In this document: in pieces, positions 14,523 through 23,523 of the stretch
How the letters are laid out: every line of letters starts with the position of its first letter
Position numbering within the stretch: the first letter of the stretch is position 1
Source of the DNA: Acidobacteriota bacterium
GTDB taxonomy: Bacteria; Acidobacteriota; Vicinamibacteria; Vicinamibacterales; JACQTH01
Length of the DNA: 37,503 bases
Assembly (NCBI GenBank): GCA_016178075.1
Contig: JACOUA010000450.1
Coordinates: 1 to 37,503, forward strand
Direction: 5' to 3'
The notes under the pieces: generated by a model
Told to the model about the DNA's origin: nothing
What the model saw: the letters and a program-made list of their open reading frames with translations, nothing else
The model's database searches: none
Position numbers and translations under genes: made by a program

Positions 14523-16427
14523 ATGTCGTTCCTATACCCTGCGTTTCTAATCGGCGTGCTGGCGGCGGCGGTGCCGATTGTCCTGCATCTGTTCAGGCGG
14601 GAGGCGGATGTCCGGCTGCCATTCAGCGCCGTCCGGTTGCTGCGACGGGCGCCGGTCGAAGTGGCGCGGCGCCGGCGGCTGCGTGAGCTCATCCTGCTGG
14701 CGCTGCGGGTCGGCGCCCTCGCCCTTCTCGCGCTGTCGTTCGCGCGGCCATTCTTCGTCGGCGGAGCCGCCGCGGTCACGGCCCCGCTGACGCTGGTCGC
14801 CGTCGATACCTCCTACAGCCTCACCGCGCCGGGGCAGTTCGAGCGGGCGTTGGAACTCGCACGTCGTGCCATCACGAACGCGCCGTCCTCGCACCTGGTC
14901 GCGCTGATGTCGTTCGACGACGAGGTGCGGATCGTCGCGGCGCCGGACGCCGCGCGTGGAACTGCCTTGGCCAAGCTGGACGCGATGCGGCCCGAGTACG
15001 GGAGAACGCGGTATCGCGCGGCCTTGAGCCGCGCCGCCGAAGCCTTCGGCAGCCGGCCGGGCAAGCTCGTCATCGTCACGGACCTCCAGCAGGTCGGGTG
15101 GGACGGTGGCGACACGGTGACGTTCGGGAGCGGTGTCGACGTGGACGTCGCCGATGTCGGTCCGCCGGCCGGGAACCTGGCGATCGCTGCGCTTCGGGCC
15201 GAGCAGAACCGCGCGGTGGCAGTCATCCGCAATACCGGGCGCCTTCAGCAGGATGGGCAGGCGCGGCTCGAGATCGACGGCCGACAGGTTGGCGCACTGC
15301 CGTTCACGATCGGACCGGGTAGGTCGGCGACCTTGAGGTTCGAGGCGGGCCTCCCGGCGAGCGGCGTGGCCAGGGCGACGGTGGATGACGCCCACGGGTA
15401 TGTGGCCGACAACGTGCGGTATCTCGTGCTCGATCCGCCCAAGACGCCGATGGTCCTCGCCGTGACCGGGACCAGCACCGCGAGGAGCGACGCGTTCTAC
15501 CTTGATCGCGCGCTGCAGGTGGACGATCAGTCCCGCTTCAGGCTCGAAACCGTGACCGCGTCCACCGTGGCGCGGCTGGATCCCACCACGCTCGGAAAAT
15601 ATTCGGCAGCGTTCCTCCTTGGCAGCCAGGGCCTGGATCTTCGCGGGGCGGAGCAGCTGGCCGGGTTCGTCAAGGCGGGCGGCGGCCTGTTCGTCGCGAC
15701 GGGCCCGCAGTTCGATGCGACGCTGACGCAGGCGCTGTTCGGGGGCGTGGCGTTTCCCGCGGGGTCAGAGGTCCGGAAGGCGCGGACTGAAGCAGTCACC
15801 TTCGTGCCCGTCAACGCGCACCACCCGATTCTGCGTCCCTTCGGGCCGCTGATGAGCACGTTGAGCGACGTCCGCTTTCGGCAGACCGCCGCGTTGCCGG
15901 AGCGCGATGGTTGGCGCGTCGTGGCCAGGTTCAGCGACGGCAAGCCCGCGCTCGTCGAGACGAAACTGGGCGAGGGACGGATTCTCCTGTTTGGATCCGA
16001 TCTGAGCAATCGCGGCAACGACTTTCCGCTGCACCCCGGGTTCGTCCCCGTGATGCACGAGACGGCGCGCTATCTGGGCGCCCAGGACGAACGGGCGGCC
16101 GATCTGGTGCCGGCCGAGCTCCCCGCCGGCATGCCGCGAGCGCCGGGTGTCGTGGAGCTGCCCGTGGGGAAGCGCGCCGCCACAGCAACGGCTCGTCCGG
16201 AACCGCGCCGGGTCGCCGTCAATGTGGACATCAGCGAATCCGAGACCGCGAGGCTGGACGCGAAGCAGTTTGCCGCCGCAATCTCACGCTCGCGCGCGTC
16301 CGCCCGGGAGGTGGCGCGAAACGAGGCGCGGCAGGTCGAGGAGCAGCAGCACCTCTGGCAGTACGGGTTGATTCTGATGATGGCGGCCCTTGTGGCGGAA
16401 GTCGCCGTTGGCAGGACGATGGTCTGA
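14523..16427 (+). CDS. BatA-like membrane protein with VWA domain
   Basis: A 634-residue membrane protein. Residues 1-80 are the BatA/aerotolerance-regulator N-terminal domain: a first membrane helix (LYPAFLIGVLAAAVPIVLHLFRR), the PFSAVRLLRRAPVEVARRRRLRELILLALR linker and a second helix. A VWA domain follows, with its metal site starting at D95 (AVDTSYSL). The middle has a GATase-like segment (YSAAFLLGSQGLDLRGAEQLAGFVKAGGGLFVATGP). A final helix lies at about 612-630. It probably presents its domains in the periplasm as partner of MoxR. No Shine-Dalgarno sequence precedes the ATG because the heptamer spacer runs almost to it. Confidence 0.87.
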   Translation: MSFLYPAFLIGVLAAAVPIVLHLFRREADVRLPFSAVRLLRRAPVEVARRRRLRELILLALRVGALALLALSFARPFFVGGAAAVTAPLTLVAVDTSYSLTAPGQFERALELARRAITNAPSSHLVALMSFDDEVRIVAAPDAARGTALAKLDAMRPEYGRTRYRAALSRAAEAFGSRPGKLVIVTDLQQVGWDGGDTVTFGSGVDVDVADVGPPAGNLAIAALRAEQNRAVAVIRNTGRLQQDGQARLEIDGRQVGALPFTIGPGRSATLRFEAGLPASGVARATVDDAHGYVADNVRYLVLDPPKTPMVLAVTGTSTARSDAFYLDRALQVDDQSRFRLETVTASTVARLDPTTLGKYSAAFLLGSQGLDLRGAEQLAGFVKAGGGLFVATGPQFDATLTQALFGGVAFPAGSEVRKARTEAVTFVPVNAHHPILRPFGPLMSTLSDVRFRQTAALPERDGWRVVARFSDGKPALVETKLGEGRILLFGSDLSNRGNDFPLHPGFVPVMHETARYLGAQDERAADLVPAELPAGMPRAPGVVELPVGKRAATATARPEPRRVAVNVDISESETARLDAKQFAAAISRSRASAREVARNEARQVEEQQHLWQYGLILMMAALVAEVAVGRTMV

Positions 16428-16440
16428 CCTGACGCGGACG

Positions 16441-16531
16441 TTATCAGTTATCAGTTCTCAGTTGTCAGTAGTTGATGGAACACTGGGTAGCACTGGGAAC
16501 GAGCTGAAAACTGAAAACTGAAAACTGAAAA
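16441..16531. repeat. Heptanucleotide repeat spacer (TTNTCAG and CTGAAAA)
   Basis: TTATCAG, TTATCAG, TTCTCAG and TTGTCAG occupy 16441-16468, and four exact CTGAAAA units occupy 16504-16531; between them CACTGGG occurs twice. The left and right units are near-complementary, like the spacer at 14431. The last unit ends 2 nt before ATG 16534. Confidence 0.88.
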
Positions 16532-16533
16532 CA

Positions 16534-19500
16534 ATGAGTGACGATCTCCTCGCGGTCAAGCTGACGCTCGTGCGGGCCCGCGCCCGCTGGATTCGCCTCA
16601 CGGCGACCAGGGCGGTGGGACGCTGGTCGTCTGCCGTCGCCCTCGTACTGTTCACGGCGCTCATCGCGTATTGGCTGTTGCTGCCCTCGGACGGCTGGTT
16701 GCTGACGCTGGCGGCGATCGCCGTGGCGGTCGCTGCCACGCTCCTCGTGCTGGCCGCGCGCGCCGTCTGGCCTTCGCCCACGAACCGTCAGGTCGCTCGA
16801 TTCATCGAAGAACAGTGCCCCGAGCTCGAAGATCGGCTCGCGAGCGCGACCGACTGCGAGACGTCGACCGAGCTGCGAGGGGTCATGGGCCCGCGCGTCA
16901 TGGCGGACGCAGCCAGTCGGGTCAGGGACCTCGATCTCGATCGTGTCGTGAAACGCGCGGCGATCCACCGAGCCAGCGGCCTGACCGCCGCGGCGGTGGC
17001 CGTCCTGTGCCTCGTCGGCTACGTCGGTCGAAAACCGGCCGCCCGCGCGATTGACCTCGCGTCGCTCTACGCCTTTCCGGGCCACGTCCGGATCGAGGTC
17101 TCACCAGGTCATGTTCGTCTGCCCGCCGGCCAGGCGCTCGTGGTCAGCGCGCGCGTGACGGGCGCGCGCCAGGTCAGCCCCAACCTGGCGCTGGTCAGCG
17201 GGTCGGCGCGTCGCGGTCTGCCCATGCGTCGGGCGACGGATCCCGACAGGTTCGAGATCACGCTGGGCGGCGTCACCGCCGACTTCAAGTACGCCGTCGA
17301 AGCGGGCTCCGCCCGCTCCGCCGTGTACGACGTGACCGTCGTCAACCCGCCCAGAGTCGAGCGGATCGATCTGCGCTACTCGTACCCGAAGGCCTTTGGC
17401 CTCGAGCCGAGGGTCGAGCAGAACGGCGGTGACATCTACGGGCCTGCCGGCACGAAGGTGCAGATCGACGTGCACGCCGACAAAGCCCTGCGGGCGGCCG
17501 CGCTCGTGCTGGCGGACGGCACGCGCGTGCCGCTCTCGACCGGGTCTGGAACGACCGCGCGGACCGAGGTCGAGCTGACCGAGGACACGTCGTACCGGGT
17601 GGCGTTGAACGATCAGGACGGCCTGACGAGTCACGGCGACACGGAGTATTTCATCCGTCTGCTGAACGACCGCCCGCCCGACGTGCGCATCCTGCAGCCG
17701 GCCGGCGACACCCAGGTCACCGCCCTCGAGGAAGTCACGATTGAGGCGCGCGCCGACGATGACCATGGGATCGATCGATTCGATCTGGTCTACGCGGTGA
17801 GAGGGGGGAACGAGAAGGTCGTGCCGTTCCACTTCGATCGATCGCAGCCGACGGCCGAAGGCCGCCAGGTCGTGTTCATGGAGGATCTGGGCGTCAAGCC
17901 CGGTGACTTCGTGACCTATTTCGCGCGCGCGCGCGACGTCAGTCGCGGGAAGCGATCGACCGAAGCCAGAAGCGACATCTTCTTCCTGGAAGTCAAGCCG
18001 TTCGACGAGGAGTTCTCGCTGGCCCAAAGCCAGGCGATGGCTGGCGGCGGGGGCAGCAGCGCGTTCGACGACCTCGCGGCGGCCGAGAAAGAAATCATCA
18101 TCGCGACCTGGAAACTCGATCGCCGTGCGCTCGGCGGGCAGGCGGGGCGATCCGCGGACGATGTCCGGGCGATCGCCAGCGCGCAGGGTCAACTGCGCGT
18201 GAAGACGGAACACGCCGCTCAGGCGCAGGGCGGCCTGAGCGCCGGGCGTCGCCGGCGGCCGCGGGCGCCCGGCGAGGAGCCGACGAACGAGAACCCGCTC
18301 GGGCTGGCGGTCCAGGCGATGACTCGTGCGGAGTCGTCGCTCGGCAGCCTTGACACGAAGGGCGCGCTGCCGCACGAAATGGAAGCGCTCAATCAGCTGC
18401 TGAAAGCCCAGTCGGAGATTCGGCGCTTCCAGATCAGCCGGCAGCAGGCATCTGGCGGGATGGGCGGCTACGGGCGGCAGGGACAGGATCTGTCGGCGCT
18501 CTTCGACCGCGAGCTCCAGCGGCAGCAGCAGACCAACTACGAGAATCCGAACACCTCGGAGCAGCGCCGGGACGACGCGACCAACGACGCGCTCGACAAG
18601 GTCCGCGAGCTCGCCCGGCGTCAGGACGAACTGGCGAAGCAGCAGCAGGATCTGGCGCGTCAGAAAGAGCAGGTCAGCGCTGAAGAACTGAAGCGGCAGC
18701 TCGAGCGGCTCACCCGCGAGCAGAGCGAGCTTCGACGCCAGGCGGAGGAGTTGTCGCAGCAGATGGCCCGGCAACAGAGCCAGGGCCGGGGAGAGGGCAA
18801 GTCAAAATCCGGAGGCGGTTCGAGCGGCCGGGGCGACAACAACGAGAACGGCCGCATGAAAGACATCTCGGAGGAGATGCGCAACGCTGCGAGCGATTTG
18901 CGGCGCGAGGATCTGGAGCGCGCGAGCGAGCGCAGCGGGCGCGCGGGCGAGATGCTACGTCAGCTCGAGCGCCAGCTCGGCGACAAGCAACCAAACGAGC
19001 GGGCGCGGCGCTTGGGCGACGTGCAGCTCGAGGCGCGACAGCTCGCCGACGCGCAGCAGCGTGTCGCGTCGGAAGTGAGCCGGATGACGAAGGGAACCAG
19101 CGCGGACGAGCTCCGCCGGCTGGCCGGCGAGAAAGATCGTCTGGCGGATCGGACCGAGGCGCTGGCCGAGGCGGTCAAGCGCGCGGCCCACGGCATTCGG
19201 GAACCGAACACCCCGAATGCCGAGGCGCAGGCGCTCGGCGATGCCGTGAAGCAGCTGGAGCGCCAGCAGCTCGATCGGCGGATGCGTGAGTCGGCCGGGC
19301 GGCTGAGGACCCAGGGCGAAGCGGCCGCGTCGCAGGGCCAGGGTGAGCCACGGGCAGGGCAGCCGCCGACGCAGCCGCGCGTCAGCGAGGCCGACGCCCG
19401 GAACGAGCAAGAGCTCCTGCAATCGTACGAACGGCTGGCCGATCGGTTGAGCGGCGCGACGAGCCGGCTGGACAAGGATACCGATCGCCTGTCCGACAAC

Positions 19501-20070
19501 ATGGCAAGGACACAGGAGCTGCGGCAGCGCTGGGAGCAGCTTTCACGCGACCAGCAGCGGCTCCGCGATCAGGCCGCGCGCGGTGGGGGACCGGACCAGG
19601 GCGCGAGGCAGTCAGGCGCCGCCTCCGGGCGTGAAGGATCGAGCCAGGGGCCCCCCGGCGGTGCTCGGGGCGGGCGCGAAGGCAGCCAGGGATCCAGCGC
19701 GGGTCCGGGCGGGAGCAACGATCTGGCCCGTCTGCGCGACGAGCAGCAGCGTCAGATGCGCCAGGCCGAAGAGCTCATGGACGAGCTCCGGCAGATGAAT
19801 CCCGGCCTGTCCGGACGCACGCCCGAAGGTCAACAGATGGTGACCTCGGCGCCGGGCACCGAAGCGTTCAAACAGGACTTCTCGAAATGGGATCAGCTTC
19901 GCAAGGCGATCGACGCCGCGCTCGAACAAACCGAACGGAGCTTGTCCCAGAGCCTGCGCGAGCGGCAGGCGAAGGATCGCCTGAACGCCGGTGCGGGTGA
20001 CCACACGCCGGAGCAGTACAGAAAGCTGGTCGAGAAGTACTATCAAGCGCTCGCCGCGAAGAAAAAATAG
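16534..20070 (+). CDS. DUF4175-like giant membrane protein with Q/R-rich coiled coil
   Basis: A 1178-residue protein. Three hydrophobic helices lie at about 30-50, 55-76 and 150-165. The section 170-500 is probably periplasmic and contains beta-rich modules (for example PPRVERIDLRYSYPKAFGLEP and NDRPPDVRILQPAGDTQVTALEEV). From about 510 to the end it is dominated by Gln, Arg, Glu and Gly with long coiled-coil stretches (ELARRQDELAKQQQDLARQKEQ) and Gly/Ser-rich linkers. This architecture matches DUF4175-type proteins that accompany MoxR/BatA loci. Its role is unknown; a long tether or scaffold is plausible. It begins right after a CTGAAAA repeat with no ribosome-binding site. Confidence 0.8.
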   Translation: MSDDLLAVKLTLVRARARWIRLTATRAVGRWSSAVALVLFTALIAYWLLLPSDGWLLTLAAIAVAVAATLLVLAARAVWPSPTNRQVARFIEEQCPELEDRLASATDCETSTELRGVMGPRVMADAASRVRDLDLDRVVKRAAIHRASGLTAAAVAVLCLVGYVGRKPAARAIDLASLYAFPGHVRIEVSPGHVRLPAGQALVVSARVTGARQVSPNLALVSGSARRGLPMRRATDPDRFEITLGGVTADFKYAVEAGSARSAVYDVTVVNPPRVERIDLRYSYPKAFGLEPRVEQNGGDIYGPAGTKVQIDVHADKALRAAALVLADGTRVPLSTGSGTTARTEVELTEDTSYRVALNDQDGLTSHGDTEYFIRLLNDRPPDVRILQPAGDTQVTALEEVTIEARADDDHGIDRFDLVYAVRGGNEKVVPFHFDRSQPTAEGRQVVFMEDLGVKPGDFVTYFARARDVSRGKRSTEARSDIFFLEVKPFDEEFSLAQSQAMAGGGGSSAFDDLAAAEKEIIIATWKLDRRALGGQAGRSADDVRAIASAQGQLRVKTEHAAQAQGGLSAGRRRRPRAPGEEPTNENPLGLAVQAMTRAESSLGSLDTKGALPHEMEALNQLLKAQSEIRRFQISRQQASGGMGGYGRQGQDLSALFDRELQRQQQTNYENPNTSEQRRDDATNDALDKVRELARRQDELAKQQQDLARQKEQVSAEELKRQLERLTREQSELRRQAEELSQQMARQQSQGRGEGKSKSGGGSSGRGDNNENGRMKDISEEMRNAASDLRREDLERASERSGRAGEMLRQLERQLGDKQPNERARRLGDVQLEARQLADAQQRVASEVSRMTKGTSADELRRLAGEKDRLADRTEALAEAVKRAAHGIREPNTPNAEAQALGDAVKQLERQQLDRRMRESAGRLRTQGEAAASQGQGEPRAGQPPTQPRVSEADARNEQELLQSYERLADRLSGATSRLDKDTDRLSDNMARTQELRQRWEQLSRDQQRLRDQAARGGGPDQGARQSGAASGREGSSQGPPGGARGGREGSQGSSAGPGGSNDLARLRDEQQRQMRQAEELMDELRQMNPGLSGRTPEGQQMVTSAPGTEAFKQDFSKWDQLRKAIDAALEQTERSLSQSLRERQAKDRLNAGAGDHTPEQYRKLVEKYYQALAAKKK

Positions 20071-20084
20071 GAGCTCGCTTGTAG

Positions 20085-20145
20085 TTGTCAGTTGTCAGTT
20101 GTCAGTCAGGATGTTGTGAAAACTGAAAACTGAGAACTAAAGACT
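20085..20145. repeat. Heptanucleotide repeat spacer (TTGTCAG and GAAAACT)
   Basis: Three exact TTGTCAG units at 20085-20105 and four GAAAACT-type units (GAAAACT, GAAAACT, GAGAACT, AAAGACT) at 20118-20145, ending 3 nt before ATG 20149. Same two-sided design as the spacers at 14431 and 16441. Confidence 0.87.
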
Positions 20146-20148
20146 TGC

Positions 20149-22383
20149 ATGATGCATTTCGCCAACCCCCTGCCCTGGTGGGCGGTCGTTCTCCTGGCGG
20201 CCTTCGTTTTGCTGGTCGCCTACGGCGCATACGCGCGCCCGCTGGTCCCGCTCTCGCGGTGGCGGCGGCTCACGCTGTCCGCCGTTCGGGCCGTCGCCCT
20301 GGGGCTGCTCGTGCTGTTCTTGTTGAGACCCGTGGTGTTCGTTCCGCCGCCCCTGGCCCGTGCCGCGATCGTCCCCGTGCTCGTCGACGTGTCGCAGAGC
20401 ATGGCGCTGACCGACGTCGGTGGCCGGCGGCGGATCGACGCGGCAGCCGATCTGGTGAAGACGATCGTTCCGGCGCTGAACCATGAGTTCCAGACCGAGA
20501 TTCTGACCTTCGGCGAGCGTGTCGAGTCCGGCAACGCGTCGACGCTGACGGCACGCGCTCGTCGGACCGACTTGAGCGGCGCGCTGCGCGACCTGCACGC
20601 GCGATACCGCGGCCGGACCGTGGCCGGCATCGTCCTCGTCACCGACGGCGGTGAGACGGGGATCGTGGATCCGGCGCAGGTGGCCCAGGATGGGCCCGCG
20701 GTCTTTCCGGTCGGTGTCGGCAGCCCCGAGGTCGCGCGCGACCGCGAGGTCGTGGCGGTAACGGCAGGCGACGCCGCGATGTCGTCCAGTCTCGTCGACT
20801 TGAACACGACGGCCGTCAGTCATCAGCTCGGTACCGGTCCGATCGAGTTGAGGGTGTTGGCCAACGGGCGTCTCGTGGACATGCGCCGCGTGACGCCGGC
20901 CGCCGACGGGTCGCCAATCAGCGAGAGCTTCTCGGTGTCGCCCGCGTCCAACGCGGCCACCCTTTACACGGTCGAAGTGCCCGAGGCGCCGGGCGAGCTG
21001 GCGCCCGAGAACAACCGCCGCAGCGTGCTGGTGCCGCCCGCGGGTCGGCGGCGGCGCGTGCTGGTCGTCGAGGGCGCGCCCGGCTTCGATCACACCTTCC
21101 TGAAGCGGGCGCTCGCGGCCGATCCCGGCATCGAGGTCGATTCCGTCGTCCGAAAGGGGGCCAACGAGCAGGGACAGCCGACCTATTTCGTGCAGGCCGA
21201 CACCTCGCGCGCCGCGGCGCTCTCGAATGGGTTTCCGGCGTCGAAGGAAGCGGTCTTTGCGTACGATGCCTTGATTCTCGCGAACGTCGAATGGGATTTC
21301 TTTTCGGCGGCGCAGTTGGAGATCGCCGCCGACTTCGTGGGCGAGCGCGGCGGAGGCGTGCTCGCCCTGGGCGCCCGATCCCTTACCGAGCGGGGGCTGG
21401 TGGGGTCGCGCCTCGAAGAAGTCCTGCCCGTCGAGCTGAGCGATCGGCGGGGCGGGCCGGTGCAGATCTCGCACACGATCCTCGATCCCGGCGTCCGGAT
21501 TCAGCAGAACCGGGCGGTGCTGACGCCGGATGGCGTGCGGCATCCGGTCATGCGCCTCGGGCCGACCGAAGACGACACGCGCCGGCGGTGGGAAGCGCTG
21601 CCGGCGCTGTCGGGCAGCGCACCGCTTGGCGACGCGCGGCCCGGCGCAACCGTCCTGGCCGTGACGGGCGGGACGGGCAACGTCGTCAGGCCGCTCGTGG
21701 CCGTGCAGCGCTACGGTCGTGGGCGCTCGATGGTCTTCGGCGGGGACGCGTCCTGGCGCTGGAGGATGATGCTGTCCTCCGACGATCGCACGCACGAGAT
21801 GTTCTGGCGGCAGGCCGCGCGCTGGCTCGCGAGCGGCGCGCCCGACCCGGTGACCATCGCCCCGGTGAGCGGCGCGGCCCCCGGCGATGTCGTGTCGCTC
21901 GACGTGACCGCGCGTGACACCACGTTCGCGTCCGTGGCCGACGCCTCGGTGACGCTTCGGATCGCGCAGCCGGGCGGCGAGGCGCAGGAGCTGACGACGG
22001 CGTTGAGCGATGCGGTCGCGGGGCGCTATACGGCGTCGTTCAAAGTCGATCGCGCGGGGGTGTACCGCGTCACCGCGGAGGCACGGCGCGGCACGACGCG
22101 CCTGGGGACGTCGGAGCAGTGGATCCTCGTTGGAGGCGCGGAGCTCGAAATGTCGGATCCGAAGCTCAACGAAGATCTGCTGCGCCGTGTGGCCATCACG
22201 AGCGGTGGCCGGTATCTGACGGCCGATCGCCTCGCGGACCTACCCCGTCTGCTCGAGCGAACGGCCCCGCCGCCGCCGGCCCCGGAGCAGCGCGACCTCT
22301 GGCACAACGGTTGGAGCTTTGCCGCGATCATCCTGCTGCTGTGCGGCGAATGGACGCTGCGCCGCCGTTGGGGCCTGCGATGA
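20149..22383 (+). CDS. VWA/GATase-like membrane protein of MoxR locus
   Basis: A 744-residue protein with helices at about 9-27 and 43-65 and a final one near 722-738. A VWA domain starts at D80 (VLVDVSQSM) and includes IVLVTDGGETG. From about 295 a class I glutamine-amidotransferase-like fold follows (VLVVEGAPGFDHTFLKRAL, then YDALILANVEWDFFSAAQLEIAADFVGERGGGVLALG), but no catalytic Cys in a nucleophile-elbow context is seen, so it is probably non-catalytic. A beta-sandwich-like segment follows at 565-680. Similar proteins are usual members of MoxR-BatA loci in Acidobacteriota and Planctomycetota. ATG 20152 is an equally good start. Its stop overlaps the next ATG. Confidence 0.83.
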   Translation: MMHFANPLPWWAVVLLAAFVLLVAYGAYARPLVPLSRWRRLTLSAVRAVALGLLVLFLLRPVVFVPPPLARAAIVPVLVDVSQSMALTDVGGRRRIDAAADLVKTIVPALNHEFQTEILTFGERVESGNASTLTARARRTDLSGALRDLHARYRGRTVAGIVLVTDGGETGIVDPAQVAQDGPAVFPVGVGSPEVARDREVVAVTAGDAAMSSSLVDLNTTAVSHQLGTGPIELRVLANGRLVDMRRVTPAADGSPISESFSVSPASNAATLYTVEVPEAPGELAPENNRRSVLVPPAGRRRRVLVVEGAPGFDHTFLKRALAADPGIEVDSVVRKGANEQGQPTYFVQADTSRAAALSNGFPASKEAVFAYDALILANVEWDFFSAAQLEIAADFVGERGGGVLALGARSLTERGLVGSRLEEVLPVELSDRRGGPVQISHTILDPGVRIQQNRAVLTPDGVRHPVMRLGPTEDDTRRRWEALPALSGSAPLGDARPGATVLAVTGGTGNVVRPLVAVQRYGRGRSMVFGGDASWRWRMMLSSDDRTHEMFWRQAARWLASGAPDPVTIAPVSGAAPGDVVSLDVTARDTTFASVADASVTLRIAQPGGEAQELTTALSDAVAGRYTASFKVDRAGVYRVTAEARRGTTRLGTSEQWILVGGAELEMSDPKLNEDLLRRVAITSGGRYLTADRLADLPRLLERTAPPPPAPEQRDLWHNGWSFAAIILLLCGEWTLRRRWGLR

Positions 22384-23345
22384 GGCGCGCGCTCGTTGGT
22401 GTCGTCCTCGTCTGGCTCGTCGTCGTGGCGGCCGCGCCCGCGCTGGCCGGCGAGCGCTACGCGCTCATCGTATCTGGCGCCAGCGGCGACGAGAAATACG
22501 CGCAGACCTACGACAAGTGGCGGGCGCAGCTCTCGAAGCTGCTGACGGGGAAATTCGGGTTCGATGCCGCGCGGGTCGTCGTCTTGTCCGAGGCCTCCAC
22601 GCAGCCCGGGCTGACCTCGACGGCCGAGAATCTCCGTCGCACCGTCGGGTCGCTCAAGGCCAGCCTGGCGGCCGACGACCTCCTGTTCGTCGTCCTCATC
22701 GGGCACGGCACCTACGACGGCACGATCGCGAAGTTCAACCTGGTCGGCCCGGATCTGGACGCGGAAGGCTGGCGCGCGCTCTTCGACGGGCTGCGCGGGC
22801 GTCTGATTCTCGTGAACACCACGGCCAGCAGCTTCCCGTTCCTCGATGCGATCTCCGGTCCCAATCGAATCGTCATCACGGCGACCGACTCGCCGGCGCA
22901 GCGCTACGAGACGACCTTCCCCGAGTTCTTCGTGAAGGCCATGGACGACCCGACGGCGGACCTCGACAAGAACGGCCGCATCTCGCTCCTCGAGGCCTTC
23001 ATCTACGCGAGCGCGGGGGTGAAGCAATACTACGAGCAGCGCGGACAGCTCGCGACCGAGCGGCCGCTCCTCGACGATGACGGGGATCATCGCGGCAAGG
23101 AGGCCGGTGCGCCGGGCCCGGACGGCGCGCTCGCCGGCAGCACGTACTTCGATCGCGACCTGGGCGCCAGCGCCGCGGGTGGCGCGTCAGCCGAGCTCGT
23201 GAGGCGCCGCGATCGACTCGTCGCCGACGTGGAGCAGTTGAAAGGCAAGAAAGGATCGATGAAGGAGGAGGAGTACTACGCCGCGCTCGAGAAGCTGCTG
23301 GTCGAGATTGCGATGATCGGCAGACAGATAAAGAGTGGATCATGA
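22380..23345 (+). CDS. Exported caspase/C13-like protein lacking the catalytic Cys
   Basis: Start ATG 22380 overlaps the previous stop (ATGA); the 22119 start in the ORF track is a shadow. The 321-residue protein has a signal peptide (1-24, ending ALAGE). The rest resembles clan CD peptidases of the bacterial C13/caspase-like type: RYALIVSGASGD, the VVLIGHGTYDG segment with the expected catalytic His at 109, VITATDSPAQRYETTFPEFFVKAM, and DLDKNGRISLLEAFIYA (an EF-hand-like Asp loop common in this group). Where the C-x-S-G nucleophile is expected the sequence is LVNTTASSFPF (residues 144-154) with no Cys, so it is probably a pseudoenzyme. The C-terminal 80 residues are helical and charged. It is the last gene of the MoxR locus. 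Confidence 0.72.
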   Translation: MRRALVGVVLVWLVVVAAAPALAGERYALIVSGASGDEKYAQTYDKWRAQLSKLLTGKFGFDAARVVVLSEASTQPGLTSTAENLRRTVGSLKASLAADDLLFVVLIGHGTYDGTIAKFNLVGPDLDAEGWRALFDGLRGRLILVNTTASSFPFLDAISGPNRIVITATDSPAQRYETTFPEFFVKAMDDPTADLDKNGRISLLEAFIYASAGVKQYYEQRGQLATERPLLDDDGDHRGKEAGAPGPDGALAGSTYFDRDLGASAAGGASAELVRRRDRLVADVEQLKGKKGSMKEEEYYAALEKLLVEIAMIGRQIKSGS

Positions 23346-23523
23346 GCATTGCGGATTGTGGATTGCGGATTGGCGATTGATTGTTGAATGCTGATTGACG
23401 ATTGTCGACTCAAGAACGATTGGACGGAATTCATAGGAATTCTCCTCAATCGTCCTTCATTCGGCAATCAACAATCCTCAATCGACAATCAATCCGCAAT
23501 CTCCAATCCACAATCGACAATTC
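23346..23523. repeat. Heptamer-rich inverted spacer between convergent genes
   Basis: The left half has 7-nt spaced GATTG units (GGATTGT, GGATTGC, GGATTGG, CGATTGA) and the right half the complementary CAATC units. At the centre ACGATTG (23416-23422) pairs with CAATCGT (23447-23453) and GAATTC (23427-23432) with GAATTC (23437-23442) around an ATAG loop. The whole element is one large imperfect palindrome between the C13-like gene (+) and the rhomboid gene (-), so it could end transcription from both sides. Confidence 0.8.

Noticed and set aside
20137-21795. 552-aa minus-strand ORF
   Set aside because: It lies opposite the VWA protein gene; its composition is typical of antisense frames in GC-rich DNA.
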